Source: Nemophila menziesii (Eukaryota > Streptophyta > Magnoliopsida > Boraginales > Hydrophyllaceae). From it: DNA of 64,000 nt. The stretch lies in assembly GCA_029959085.1 (NCBI GenBank), contig JARWIR010000003.1, positions 35,885,505 to 35,949,504 on the forward strand, in the 5' to 3' direction. Of this stretch, positions 34,734-46,535 are shown piece after piece (within the stretch, counting starts at the first letter, position 1; every line of letters starts with the position of its first letter). The position numbers and the translations under genes were made by a program. Under the pieces are notes generated by a model that made no database searches, had not been told where the DNA came from, and worked only from the letters and a program-made list of their open reading frames with translations.

Positions 34734-36616
34734 CTATAGGTTCTTCTTCATCACCATATTCGTCCCACGTGTCGTCTTCGATTCCTGGTTTTCATCAATA
34801 ACCATTTCAAAAGCCATCTCAATACGAAAATGAGCGGGGTCAATCTCGATCTCCTCGGTAGTTGCCAAGTTCTCCGGTTCGGAAACCGTCTCAGTGTTAC
34901 ACAAAGGTATACTAATGGTCTCGTTGTTTGTAGATAGTGATTCCAAACCCCATAACTCGGGACTCCATCCGTGACGATCATTTATTTCCCAAACGGCTTT
35001 CCAACCCTTCATTGATTTCTTCGCACTAATCTCGTCAATGTAGAATACTTTCTTGGCTTGCGATGCTAAAATGTATGGTTCGTCTTCCCACTCAAAGTTT
35101 GTCTTGTTAATAAAGGTTACCCCATGTTCTGTCCTCGATTCAGCCATTTTGTACCATTTACAAACGAATAAGACAACTGAACACCCTTTAGTGTAATTAA
35201 CCTCCAATATTTTCACTAATTCTCCATAACATGGTCTATCTTTCCTGTCAATAGAAATAGTTTAATATTATTTACATTATATCATTGTAAATAAATATAT
35301 ATAGAGAGTACACAATTTCAATCTTGGTTTTTACTATAATACATCATATTAATAAACGTTGTGATTTACCTTTGTAGTTTTCGGTCGGTTCTAAATTAAA
35401 AGACGACATGTAAAACTTTATGTTAATCGTACTTCAATTTTTTCTTTATCACTTGGTAGTTCGAGATAAGTCTTAAACAACACCCAATAAGATGCTTAGT
35501 TTTTGTCAAACCGTGACGTTGTTCATCTATTAATTAATTCAAAATTGTTATCCCGCCTTTATTACCAACGACCCCACTTCAAGTAATAAATTTTTTTTTG
35601 ATTTTTTTTAATTTTTTTTCATAAACACAAAAACATTTTTAAATAAACTAAAATAATAATATTATGTGCGTAAGTACGTTTTGGACATGAATGAAGGGTG
35701 AAAACCGAAAAAAAGAATCAATTCACATAAATAAAAAAAATTAAATACTAAATTTTATATTTTTGGCAGGATGATCAAGAAAGGATTAATTCACAGTAGC
35801 TTAAGATTTCATCGGCTTTCATGATGGATGATATTAAAAATTTCATAGAATTTCCAAACATGAAATACTTAAACCGCTCTAAATGTGAAGTTGGGTATAA
35901 AACATATACAAAACTAAAACTCCCTTGCATGCAATTCCTATAACTTCAATTAAAGATGACAGAAAGGGAAAAATTACCTGGCGAATTCAAGTCCGCAGTC
36001 GCATGTATACTGCCTTGATCCGCAGGTCTTTAGATGTGCCTTGAGATCCGAATGGACTGCATATGCTTTCGGGCATCTGTCGCATCGCCATTTTTTTTCC
36101 CCATGTTTTCTGCAAAAGTGTTTTTTAATGCCTGTCAGATCCCCCAAAGCTCTAGCTGGATCGTGATGCACGCAAGAGGGTATAGGGCATACGAAGACTT
36201 TTTTCTTGTTCTCGGGGGATTTTTGTTTCAATTTATAGGGCAAACTGTGCCCTCTTCGGTGAAGCTGTAAATTCTGATCTCGTTGAAAGCCTTTGTTGCA
36301 AATGTCGCAGATATACCTGTTTGTAGTCATCAAGCTCACTGGCGTAAGTGCTATGACCTCAACGTCCGTCAAGTCTGCATATACATATAAAGAGTGACGT
36401 CAAGAGTTAATTCACACTAAAAACTATACAAAGAGACTGAGAGAGAGCTAGGTTACCGGGATGTGCAGGTGGGCCCCTTTTTTTTCTAATTCTCTGGGGA
36501 ACTTGTTGTGGCGACTGCTGTGCCGGAGGTGGCGGCGGCGGCTGAGTTGTAAACATTTGGACCATCGAACTGACACTGGAAAGGGAGTCAGAAGGAGAGA
36601 TTGCATTGGCATACAT
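34734..36616 (-). CDS. Chimeric IDD-DUF4216 gene made by the duplication junction, 355 aa
   Basis: Exons 1 and 2 are IDD copy B: 36616-36457 and 36374-35978. Intron 2 and its AG acceptor are kept. Exon 3 starts at 35244 with the first nine bases of IDD exon 3, then crosses the CTATCTT breakpoint and runs in frame to a stop at 34734. The join reads EFARKD then RPCYGELVKIL. Residues 1-188 are IDD: basic motif, fingers 1-3, and the Cys pair of finger 4, whose His and Cys are lost. Residues 189-355 are CACTA TnpD: a nearly whole DUF4216 domain (YGELVKILEVNY, LFVCKWYKM, FEWEDEPYILASQAKKVFYI) and an acidic tail. The last residues are out of the ancestral TnpD frame. The 3.1 kb upstream of the IDD start codon is duplicated with it, so it should be transcribed like IDD. 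Expression is not shown; an assembly artefact is possible. Confidence 0.8.
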
Positions 36617-39600
36617 GTTGCTCAGATTTGCTCAGATGTATGTGTCTGATACATGAAATATTCTGTTTACCTTGAATTTATAACCATTATGGAGACGATA
36701 GCATTAATTTCAGCAGGTGAATTTGCCCCTTAATTTGGGCAACTACATTCACACAGTCAATCGGCTGTCGTAGAAATATTCAAGCTTATGTAAGCTTGAC
36801 TTGTATTCAATGTGTGTTGAAATTAATGGGGAAAAAATAAGAATTTCAAGACATTTACGAATCAATATTTTCTAATTTTCCTTTGAGCCCAGAAAATAAA
36901 TAAGATGTTAATATATTCTTTCCCTAGTTTAGACACTTCTGACTATATATCTAATAATTATCTAGCTATGGGTGTGTGTAGGTCTATCTATATACGAGTC
37001 GAAAAGGAAGGGGGCTGAGTATACGAGGACATTATCAATTAGTTGACAATGATGTATATAGGATGTTATGATTACAATCAGACTAAAGAAAAAGGGTCTG
37101 CTATAACATGTGGAATTTTCAAAATTATAATTAATAATAAAGGCCAATAAAGAAAAGCTTTCAATTTAAAGATTTTTAAGTAATCAGTTTCTTAGAATAA
37201 CATATTTAAATTTTATAGTACCTTGTAAAATTATTAAGTAAATGTAATGTAGGTAAATGTGTGAAATTCTTTATATAAAAAATTATAAGTTTCTATATCA
37301 TTTTGTAAGATTCCTGGCTACTTACATATTTGAATAGTTTTAGGATAAAATCTTAAATTTAATTAACATACATGATGATATCAACTCTCGTATCAAAGTT
37401 GTGTTGACCCGCAAAACATTCAATTCACACCGTCTTTCGAGGCTTTGGTCGTTCGTCTTAATATCAATTCGTGTAACCCTTACGATCAAAACCGTATTCA
37501 CACTAGAAAAAACTGAATAAATGCATTTTTCTCCTCAATAAACTCTGAATTTTAATATTAATAAAATTACAAAATACTCGTCAAACACTAATTTTTTTTA
37601 TTAGGATAACATAACTTCAAACTCATTATTAATAACACTAGGTCTTACTTAGTACCTTTTCCACTAATATTATTATTGTTCTTTTTAACGGGGTTTTTTA
37701 AATTCAGATGTGTACACTTTGTGTATTCTTTTTAATCCTGTTATAAAACACCCAAATTACAAGAGAACCTTGATTTGAATAAAATGGTTATATTAAAAGA
37801 CGGGGTTAGAAAAAAAGATAAGCTCGAAAAGCTTAATAAAGCCTTAAAGACAAAGTGCTTTAAAAATTAGTCTCTTCAAACCCTTTATCTAGAACCCCCG
37901 TATGGTATCATTATTGCAAAATCATTGACTTAAAATTATATTGCAAACATAAACACCAAAGACAAAAAGAGTTTTCATTGGTTTAGATTACATTCAAAAG
38001 TTAATGGATTTTTAACTCGTATTGGCTATTTAATTTATTAGTCTCAAAGTCTTTAATTCCCTTCTTGATCTAGAGGGCTCATTTTGACTAAGAAAAATAC
38101 AAGTGTTTCATATGATATTTTATCAATTATTAAATTGTTTAAATTTTGTTCAAACTCGTGTGTATATATAAAAATTGGAAAATTCTTCCATCAAATATTG
38201 GAGTAATACATATACCTCATGTTTTAAACTTACAAAAGTAACTAACTAATTAATCTATAATAACACGTGTTTTGTTATAATAATTAATGGATGTGATGTG
38301 ATGTGAATTTTTTTATTTTGATAATTAGTTTAATTATTGACACCAAAAGTCTTTCAAACCAATTTCTATTGCAATTGTAGTTGAACATCCATTCTGACCA
38401 AATAATTAAAAAATAAAATAATTTTGTACAACCATGGCTAACTTGAATTTCAAGTGAGCCGAAATACTCCCTAATGAATAAAAAGAAAATGGAAAATTCA
38501 AATGAAATAATTAAAAGGTTATTATGTTTGATAATATTATTCAACAGTATTTCATCTGAATTCATTGATTAATATCTAGAATATTTGCAACTTTCTTGAT
38601 TTAATTATTATAAATGTATTTGTATTACATTTCTATCTCTTTCGTCTATACCATTGTTATCACATCATCTTGTATTACGTATCCATCTCTTTCATATATG
38701 CCATTGATATCTCATCATCAAGTAGATCATGAAACCCCACCCCGGGATCTTACGTGAAATTCTCTTTTCTTTGCTTTATTACTACTACTTTTGCATATTC
38801 ATAACCTGAATCCAAAGTCATTTCTATATGAATTGAATATCTGCTTTGACCAAGTATATATCCTATTGAACTATTATAAAACCTAAATATTAGCTGAGAT
38901 AAGGGTTGCAAATTGAAATAAAAAAATATTTTGATCTTAGAACTAATAAAGTGGAGTCCAAAATTAACTATCATTGAATGTATAATACCTATTACAGTCA
39001 ATAAATGAAAAAAGGAAATTGGAAAAATAGCCCATAAGATCCTTATCTTTTAACACCATACTCGAATCTGAATATGAAATGATTTTTAAAGATAAAAATG
39101 TAATCTGAATATGAAATAATTTATAAAAACAAACATTTTAAACCCTATTTTTTTAGTTTATATCTTGATTAATATTTAGTTAATCTTGTAGCATTATTAA
39201 TTTTTAATTTTTTTGTCAAATCAAATCACATTTGGAAGAATCAATCTAAATATAATGTCATTTCCGATAACAATATTATAGTCATATACTACCTTCAATT
39301 CTTTATAAATAATTAATTTTGTAATGTTTTTACCACCTGAGCTACAGGCATCCACCCACCCATTATCTTGGTCCGAAGAAGACGAGTTTGAACGTGAAAA
39401 ACTCTTCATAAAATGAAAAGAAAAGTTTATTAAGGCTTTGAACATCTCGAGCACGAGATGATTCCTGAATATGTTTTTGAGTTTTCTTCTCCAGATGAAA
39501 CTAGGAGATCTTGAATAGATTTTAGGTGTAATGAGAAAATAAATCTACTTTTTTTTTTGACGAATCTAACAGTAAGAAATCACAACGAGTCCTCATGGTT

Positions 39601-39750
39601 TCATAGATCAAGATTCTACAATAAAATATTTTACAATTAATTATTCATTTGATTTTTTCTGTACAACATATATGGAAGGTGAGTTTAAACTATATAATGA
39701 ATGGTGGTGTGCAAAAAGATTGAGTATATCTCTCAATCAAACCCACTTAG
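36617..39750 (-). promoter_or_regulatory. IDD upstream region, copy B (drives the chimera)
   Basis: Same sequence as 26187-29320, with no difference noticed. It ends at the left terminus of the complete CACTA-2. No gene is seen. If copy A drives IDD, this copy carries the same proximal elements. Confidence 0.5.
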
Positions 39751-39753
39751 CAC

Positions 39754-40206
39754 CACTACAGCAGGTCGCTGATCTACCCACGACAACTGTCGTCGGTAAA
39801 AAGGCCAATTTCGTCGGTAAATATGTTTACCGACGACAACTCGTCGGTAAGCTGTCGTCCCTAGAAGTTGGTCGGTAAAATCGCCCTTGCCGACGACGGT
39901 TTTGGCTCCTCGTCGATAACCCAACATCTTTTACCGACGACTCTCGCCTCGTCGGTAAACATTAGCATACCGACAACGGCCTGGCTGGTCGCCGGTAAGA
40001 CGCACTACTTTACCGACAACCATTGTTGTCGGTAAATAAATTAATTACCGACAACACGGTCGTCGGTATCCTAGTATTTAAATCTTTTTTTTTGATTTTA
40101 AATAACTTGCCGACAACTTTAATTACTTGAATGTCGTCGGCAAATGTTATTTTTTATTTTTTTTTAAAAATCTTTACCGACGACATTCTTGACATGAATG
40201 TCGTCG
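39754..40206. repeat. CACTA-2 left subterminal array, copy B
   Basis: Same array of TACCGACGAC and GTCGTCGGTAAA as at 29324-29775. No difference from copy A was noticed. Confidence 0.8.
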
Positions 40207-40706
40207 GTATTGTGATTATTTATTTTTTTTAATTTTTTTTTTAAATTTAATTTTTTTTAATTTTTTTTAATTTAATTTTTTTTAATTTTAATTTTTATTT
40301 AAATTGGTTTTTCGATTTTTTATAAATTAATATACTATGAAATTTTGAATATAAATAGAAATCATGGATTATATTCATAAAAAGATAAATAAACCCGGGT
40401 AGTCAAACCCCGGGCAATAAAGTCAAACCCCGAGCAATAAAGTCAAAATATTACATAAAAACTTAATAAAAGTAAAAAATATAAACTTAAATAAAATAAA
40501 AGTCTTAAACATAATAAAATGAAAGTCAATCACGGGCCCCATAGATCTTCTCCTCGATCACTATCTTCATCTTCATCTTCTTCTTCAGCGGAGACCGGAG
40601 AGAGACCGTTTTTTTCACGAGATTCATTGAGGCCTTTGAGCAACTTCGTCAAAAAATCATCGGACCTAGAGGAGCTCGGTGGAGCATCGTCATCCGGCAT
40701 AGGAGG

Positions 40707-42094
40707 TTATCCTTGGACTGCGCGGAGCTCGTTCATCCCGTCGAATATCCGCTGTAACTTTCTCGCGTTCTTCTTTGCGGTCTCGTCCGAAACAGGCGGC
40801 TTCGGGTCCTTCTTTTTCTTGAAGACAGCTCCGATCGAAGGGATCCAGTGTCTACTCTTAGCCGGTTTCATCACCTCCTGAACCGTCTCCTTCAACGCTC
40901 CTATCTGCTCCTCCACTGGAACATCCTCAGCCGATTGGGACCCCGTCTCGATAACCCGCTCCTTAAGTTTCTCCCGATAAACTCCCTGTAGTAAAATTTC
41001 AAATAAATAATTAATAAAACTAACAAAGAAATAAATTTAAAGTTAAATAAAAACTTACACTAGCCTGCTCCCATCTATCATCGACCCATTTGCCTTTCGC
41101 CCCATCATAGCCCAAGTACTCGAAGTATCCGACCATCTGTGGAAGTGGGACCTCCTCTTGGGTCTGCTCGTCTATATAGCTCAGGGGCTCCTTCGTATTA
41201 ACCTTCAGCTTACCCTATAAAATATACATAAAAAATTATAATTATTAAAAAATTAAATTAAATAACTAATAAATTTTATTTTTACTTTAATAAATTATAC
41301 CTCGATAATCTCGGGGTGGGTCTGGGTTTGGTTCCGAGAACCTGACTTGTTCGGCTTCTTCTGGTTCTGCCGATTCTTCTTATTAATCTCCGACTGAGCC
41401 TGTTACAATTCAACGTAAAAAATAAATAAACAATAATTTAATAATAAAATAATTAAATTAAGATTTTACCTTCTTATTCGGGTTATGAAACATCTCAAGG
41501 GTCAGCTTCCAATCCTCGGGAAGCACATCAGGTGGACACTCATCCGAATCGCCATAATCGGCCTTCAAGTCATACTTCCACCGTCTGTAAGCAGCGGATT
41601 GAGACTGCGTCAGCTTCCCGCTAATAAAGTTTCAATCTCGGCGGGCCCTCCACTCCTCGAGGTTGAAGAACTCCTCGAGTTTTCCGAGGATCGTGGTCTT
41701 TAGTGCAGGCGACACAGCACTCCACGAGGGGTAGTAGGGCGGGACTGTTTCTCGAACCGCGAGACCCATCACTTGGGCCACGTGTTTCCCATATTCTCCG
41801 AATGGGTTCCACGTGTCGTCGAGGATACAAAAATCTACCGGAAGGGGCCCACCTAGCTTCTCCTTGGCATCGTTGGCGGTTTTGAGAGTCGAGACATTTC
41901 GGGGTCTCCTCTTTCGCTTAACTGTTTAAGAAAAGTATATTAATTAATTTAGTAATTTATATTAATTGAAAAATATAAATTAATTTATATTTACCAGGCG
42001 GCTGATTACAATCGTTCAAGTTCGGGGGTTGATTCGGGTTCGGATCTTCACCGTTCCCGTCACCCCGGTGGTAGTTAGGCATCACTGCGGCCAT
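40707..42094 (-). pseudogene. CACTA-2 TnpA-like gene, copy B (same premature stop)
   Basis: Exons 42094-41995, 41921-41470, 41399-41301, 41214-41059 and 40985-40707 correspond one to one with copy A, and I noticed no coding difference. The shared in-frame TGA in exon 2 means both copies are equally disabled. In this copy the gene sits in an element with both termini. Confidence 0.85.
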
Positions 42095-43090
42095 CTATAA
42101 CTGAAATAAAATTAATAAATTAGTTTTTTTTACTATAAATTGTATTTTAGACCTTTTTTTATTAAAAATTACAAAAAACACACATATAAATTTTAAAAAA
42201 AATATATTTTTCATAGGTTTTAAATTGTATATTATAAATTGCGTTTTAGTCCTCGTATTTTCAAAAATTACTAAAATACCCTAAAGTCCATAATATTTTT
42301 TTTGAAAGTTTTTTAATTTGTCATTTAGTCCTTATATCATATATATTTACATAAAATACCTAATTTGTCATTTAGTCCCTAAATTGCATTTTTAGTCCAT
42401 AGAGTTTTCATATTTGCATAAAATACCCTAAATTCTTTAAAAATGTAAAGTTTTTAAAATTGCATTTTATTCCCTAAATTGCATTTTTAGTCCCTAGAGT
42501 TTTCATATTTGCATAAAATACACTAAATTTCATCAACATTGTCAAGTGTTTAACATACAAAAATTAACAAACAATCCTAAAACTTCTAAACATCAAAAAT
42601 CATTACATCAAAATACATCAAAATACAAACCCTAATTTTTCTAAAAATTAACCAAAAAATCACGTTACATGGTATATTTAACAACAAAATACATATTCAG
42701 AATCTAAAATCTATCACAAAATCACGGAATTAACAAGAATTCCAATACAACATTAAAAAAAAATTTATAAATCAATTCGAAAATTAAAAAAAAATAGGTT
42801 TAGTCACGGATTTGTGGTACCTGTTACGTGGAGATTATGTTGAACATATCCAGCAATCCATGCCAAAAAAGAGTAGAGGAAAAACAAAAACAAAAAAATA
42901 GTTAGGATTTGATTTAGAAAATTGAAAAAAATTTGAAGAAATGATTAAGTTTTGGCATGGAATCACTTACATTTGATGTTATAGGGGTGTTGGAATGGCT
43001 CGGAACAACTCATTCTTCCTCGGAATCGACTTTTTTGAGAGTGTTTTGATGTGTTTTTGTTACAGAAATGAAGCTCGGTAGGGTTTAATA

Positions 43091-43431
43091 GATAAATTGT
43101 TTATCGACGACACGCCAAGTCGTCGGTAAACAGGTCAAACACGTCGCTAAACGTGACACGCGTCAAACAGTCGTACGCACGACTGTTGCGTGTCCTGGTT
43201 TACCGACGAGACATTTTCGCAAGTCGTCGGTAAACCCTTGGGCGGGAAAAATGAACCGCCCATTTTGGCCAATAAAATTTGGAATTTCGTTTACCGACGA
43301 CTCTCTATATTGAATATCGTCGTTCAAAATGTACCGACAACACTCTTGAATAGAATATCGTCGCTAAAAGTTTACCAACGACATTCAATTCAAGAATGTT
43401 GTCGGTAAACCTTCATTTTCGTCGGTAAACC
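43091..43431. repeat. CACTA-2 internal repeat array, copy B
   Basis: Copy of the 32660-33000 cluster of ACCGACGAC repeats upstream of TnpA. Confidence 0.75.
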
Positions 43432-43481
43432 TTTTTTTTTTCTTTAATTTTTTTTCCTTATTTATTTTCTTTTTTTATTCT

Positions 43482-45068
43482 GTTTAGTCAACAGTTAGGG
43501 TCAAACTTGAGTGTATGAGGTGTTTAGTCAACAGTTACGGTCAAACTTGAGTGTTCGGGGTGTTTAGTCAACAGTTAAGGTCAAATGTTAGTGTTAGGGG
43601 TGTTTAGTCAATAGTTAGGGTCAAACTTGAGTGTTTGAAGTGTTTTAATCAACAGTTAGGGTCAAATGTTAGTGTTTGAGGTGTTTAGTCAACAGTTAGG
43701 GTCAAACTTGAGTGTATGAGGTGTTTAGTCAACAGTTACGGTCAAACTTGAGTGTTCGGGGTGTTTAGTCAACAGTTAAGGTCAAATGTTAGTGTTTGAG
43801 GTGTTTAGTCAACAGTTAGGGTCAAACGTTAGTGTTTGAGGTGTTTAGTCAATAGTTAGGGTCAAACTTGAGTGATAGGGGTGTTTAGTCAACAGTTAGG
43901 GTCAAACTTGAGTGATAGGGGTGTTTAGTCAACAGTTAGGGTCAAACTTGAGTGTTAGGGGTGTTTAGTCAATAGTTAGGGTCAAACTTGAGTGATAGGG
44001 GTGTTTAGTCAACATTTAGGGTCAAATGTTAGTGTTTGATGTGTTTAGTCAACAGTTAGGGTCAAACTTGAGTGATAGGTGTGTTTAGTCAACAGTTAGG
44101 GTCAAACTTGAGTGATAGGGGTGTTTAGTCAACAGTTAGGGTCAAACTTGAGTGTTAGGGGTGTTTAGTCAATAGTTAGGGTCAAACTTGAGTGTTTGAA
44201 GTGTTTTAATCAACAGTTAGGGTCAAATGTTAGTGTTTGAGGTGTTTAGTCAACAGTTAGGGTCAAACTTGAGTGTATGAGGTGTTTAGGCAATAGTTAC
44301 GGTCAAACTTGAGTGTTCGTGGGTGTTTAGTCAACAGTTAAGGTCAAATGTTAGTGTTTGAGGTGTTTAGTCAATAGTTAGGGTCAAACGTTAGTGTTTG
44401 AGGTGTTTAGTCAGTAGTTAGGGTCAAACTTGAGTGATAGGGGTGTTTAGTCAACAGTTAGGGTCAAACTTGAGTGATAGGGGTGTTTAGTCAACAGTTA
44501 GGGTCAAACTTGAGTGTTAGGGGTGTTTAGTCAATAGTTAGGGTCAAACTTGAGTGATAGGGGTGTTTAGTCAACATTTAGGGTCAAATGTTAGTGTTTG
44601 ATGTGTTTAGTCAACAGTTAGGGTCAAACTTGAGTGATAGGGGTTTTTAGTCAACAGTTAGGGTCAAACTTGAGTGATAGGGGTGTTTAGTCAACAGTTA
44701 GGGTCAAACTTGAGTGTTAGGGGTGTTTAGTCAATAGTTAGGGTCAAACTTGAGTGTTTGAAGTGTTTTAATCAACAGTTAGGGTCAAATGTTAGTGTTT
44801 GAGGTGTTTAGTCAACAGTTAGGGTCAAACTTGAGTGTTTGAGGTGTTTAGTCGACAGTTAGGGTCAAACGTGAGTGATAGGGGTGTTTAGTCAACAGTT
44901 AGGGTCAAACTTGAGTGTTTGAGGTGTTTAGTTAACAGTTAGGGTCAAACTTGAGTGTTTGAGGTGTTTAGTCAACAGTTAGGGTCAAACGTGAGTGATA
45001 GGGGCGTTTAGTCAACAGTTAGGGTCAAACTTGAGTGTATGAGGTGTTTAGTCAACAGTTAGGGTCAA
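43482..45068. repeat. 40-bp minisatellite with two W-box cores per unit, copy B
   Basis: Unit for unit the same as 33051-34637. One substitution (T44294 for C33863) was seen and no change in unit number. Confidence 0.95.
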
Positions 45069-45164
45069 TCAATATCAAAATGCACTAAGACTAAAAAAAA
45101 TACAAAATATCCTAATCAGTTTCATATCCACTAATATCTATAGGTTCATCATCGCTATTAACCT

Positions 45165-46168
45165 CTATAGGTTCTTCTTCATCACCATATTCGTCCCACG
45201 TGTCGTCTTCGATTCCTGGTTTTCATCAATAACCATTTCAAAAGCCATCTCAATACGAAAATGAGCGGGGTCAATCTCGATCTCCTCGGTAGTTGCCAAG
45301 TTCTCCGGTTCGGAAACCGTCTCAGTGTTACACAAAGGTATACTAATGGTCTCGTTGTTTGTAGATAGTGATTCCAAACCCCATAACTCGGGACTCCATC
45401 CGTGACGATCATTTATTTCCCAAACGGCTTTCCAACCCTTCATTGATTTCTTCGCACTAATCTCGTCAATGTAGAATACTTTCTTGGCTTGCGATGCTAA
45501 AATGTATGGTTCGTCTTCCCACTCAAAGTTTGTCGTGTTAATAAAGGTTACCCCATGTTCTGTCCTCGATTCAGCCATTTTGTACCATTTACAAACGAAT
45601 AAGACAACTGAACACCCTTTAGTGTAATTAACCTCCAATATTTTCACTAATTCTCCATAACATGGTCTATCTTCGTACGTGGTACAAACTCCGTAATCCG
45701 GATATATATATATTTATGGCAATGAAGTTCAATGAACTCATCGCTTTACAACCCGGATATAATTCTGTCTCCAATTCATTAAACAGTTTTTCGAAACTAC
45801 TTGGAATTTCTGCGTCTCTCATCTCGGTGTCACCCTGATGACCGCCAACATCGTAACTGTGTCTCACATCGTCATAAACCTCGGCAATTTCATTAACTAT
45901 ATTCGGAATAGGGTTTTCTTCGGGAACGACCGGCTGCTCACCGTGTTTTATCCAAACCCGATACGACTTCATAACCCCTTCATTATAAAGGTGGTTCGTA
46001 ACCGTCCGAGAGGCTAATCGACGATTATTTACAATAGTTACACGGGCAATAAATAAGATCTTTATATTTCGAATGTTGTTTTGCATATGCGATAAAATCC
46101 AAAACCCCAACAAGATAGTTAGGATCGAATAAATTCGTAGCATCCATCCAACTCTTATCCAAAGCCAT
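45165..46168 (-). pseudogene. CACTA-2 TnpD with the TNP2 core deleted
   Basis: From an ATG at 46168 the frame reads MALDKSWMDATNLFDPNYLV and reaches CPCNYC, the N-terminal transposase-associated domain. A frameshift near 46030 follows; the next frame continues NRRLASRTVTNHLYNEGVM. The text runs to FEKLFNELETELYPGCKAMS, the point where the TNP2 catalytic domain normally begins. It then jumps across a short TA run (about 45703-45713) to PDYGVCTTYEDRPCYGELVK, the start of DUF4216, in another frame. TNP2 and DUF4218 are both missing. DUF4216 spans about 45650-45390 and an acidic tail ends at 45165. No active transposase can be made. Confidence 0.85.
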
Positions 46169-46535
46169 CTCTTTACAACAATTTTAGATAACAAGACAAC
46201 TACATTCATATGAAAATAAAATAAATAATTATTACAACCCAATTGATAAAATGAAAAAAAATTACAACACAATGAATATAAATAACACAAATTACAAACC
46301 AATGGCTCGAATATAATTACAAACCAATAAATAAATAAATAAATAAAATTATATCATAATAAATAAATAAATAAAATTACAACACAATAAATATATAAAC
46401 AATTTCACATAAATAAATACACAAATACAAAAATATATGAAACATAATATATGAAATAAATGAATGTATGCATGATTTATACACAATATATAACAAGACA
46501 ATCAAAAAATATACAAAATAATAACCTATAGCAAC

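Larger units (their letters stand above)
24806..35235. repeat. Tandem duplication, copy A (10.43 kb)
   Basis: This segment is repeated directly at 35236-45666. It contains the first bases of IDD exon 3, IDD exons 1-2, the IDD upstream region, the left part of CACTA-2 with TnpA and the minisatellite, and the DUF4216 end of TnpD. The 7-bp sequence CTATCTT lies at the left edge (24806-24812), at the junction (35236-35242) and at the right edge (45667-45673). The differences I found from copy B are C33863/T44294, G34647/A45078, T35104/G45535 and one extra A in the run at 40379-40383. Confidence 0.97.
29324..35235 (-). mobile_element. Partial CACTA-2, copy A
   Basis: It starts CACTACAGCAGGTCGCTG at 29324, preceded by CAC (29321-29323). 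It runs through the subterminal array, TnpA, the internal array, the minisatellite and the DUF4216 end of TnpD, then stops at the duplication junction. It has only one terminus and so cannot transpose as a unit. It arose because the tandem duplication ended inside the element. Confidence 0.93.
35236..45666. repeat. Tandem duplication, copy B (10.43 kb)
   Basis: Direct copy of 24806-35235, one base longer. It continues at its right edge into the original CACTA-2 sequence (TnpD N-terminal part, hAT insertion, right terminus). Copy B therefore holds the intact left end of the complete CACTA-2, while its left edge is the new junction that creates the IDD-DUF4216 fusion. Confidence 0.97.

Noticed and set aside
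35974..36616. Second, independent IDD gene
   Set aside because: It is an exact copy of exons 1-2 from the tandem duplication; there is no second native exon 3, the frame continues into TnpD.
45667..46302. 211-codon protein with a hydrophobic N terminus
   Set aside because: The first part is an out-of-frame reading of the TnpD N-terminal domain; the true start is at 46168 with a later frameshift.
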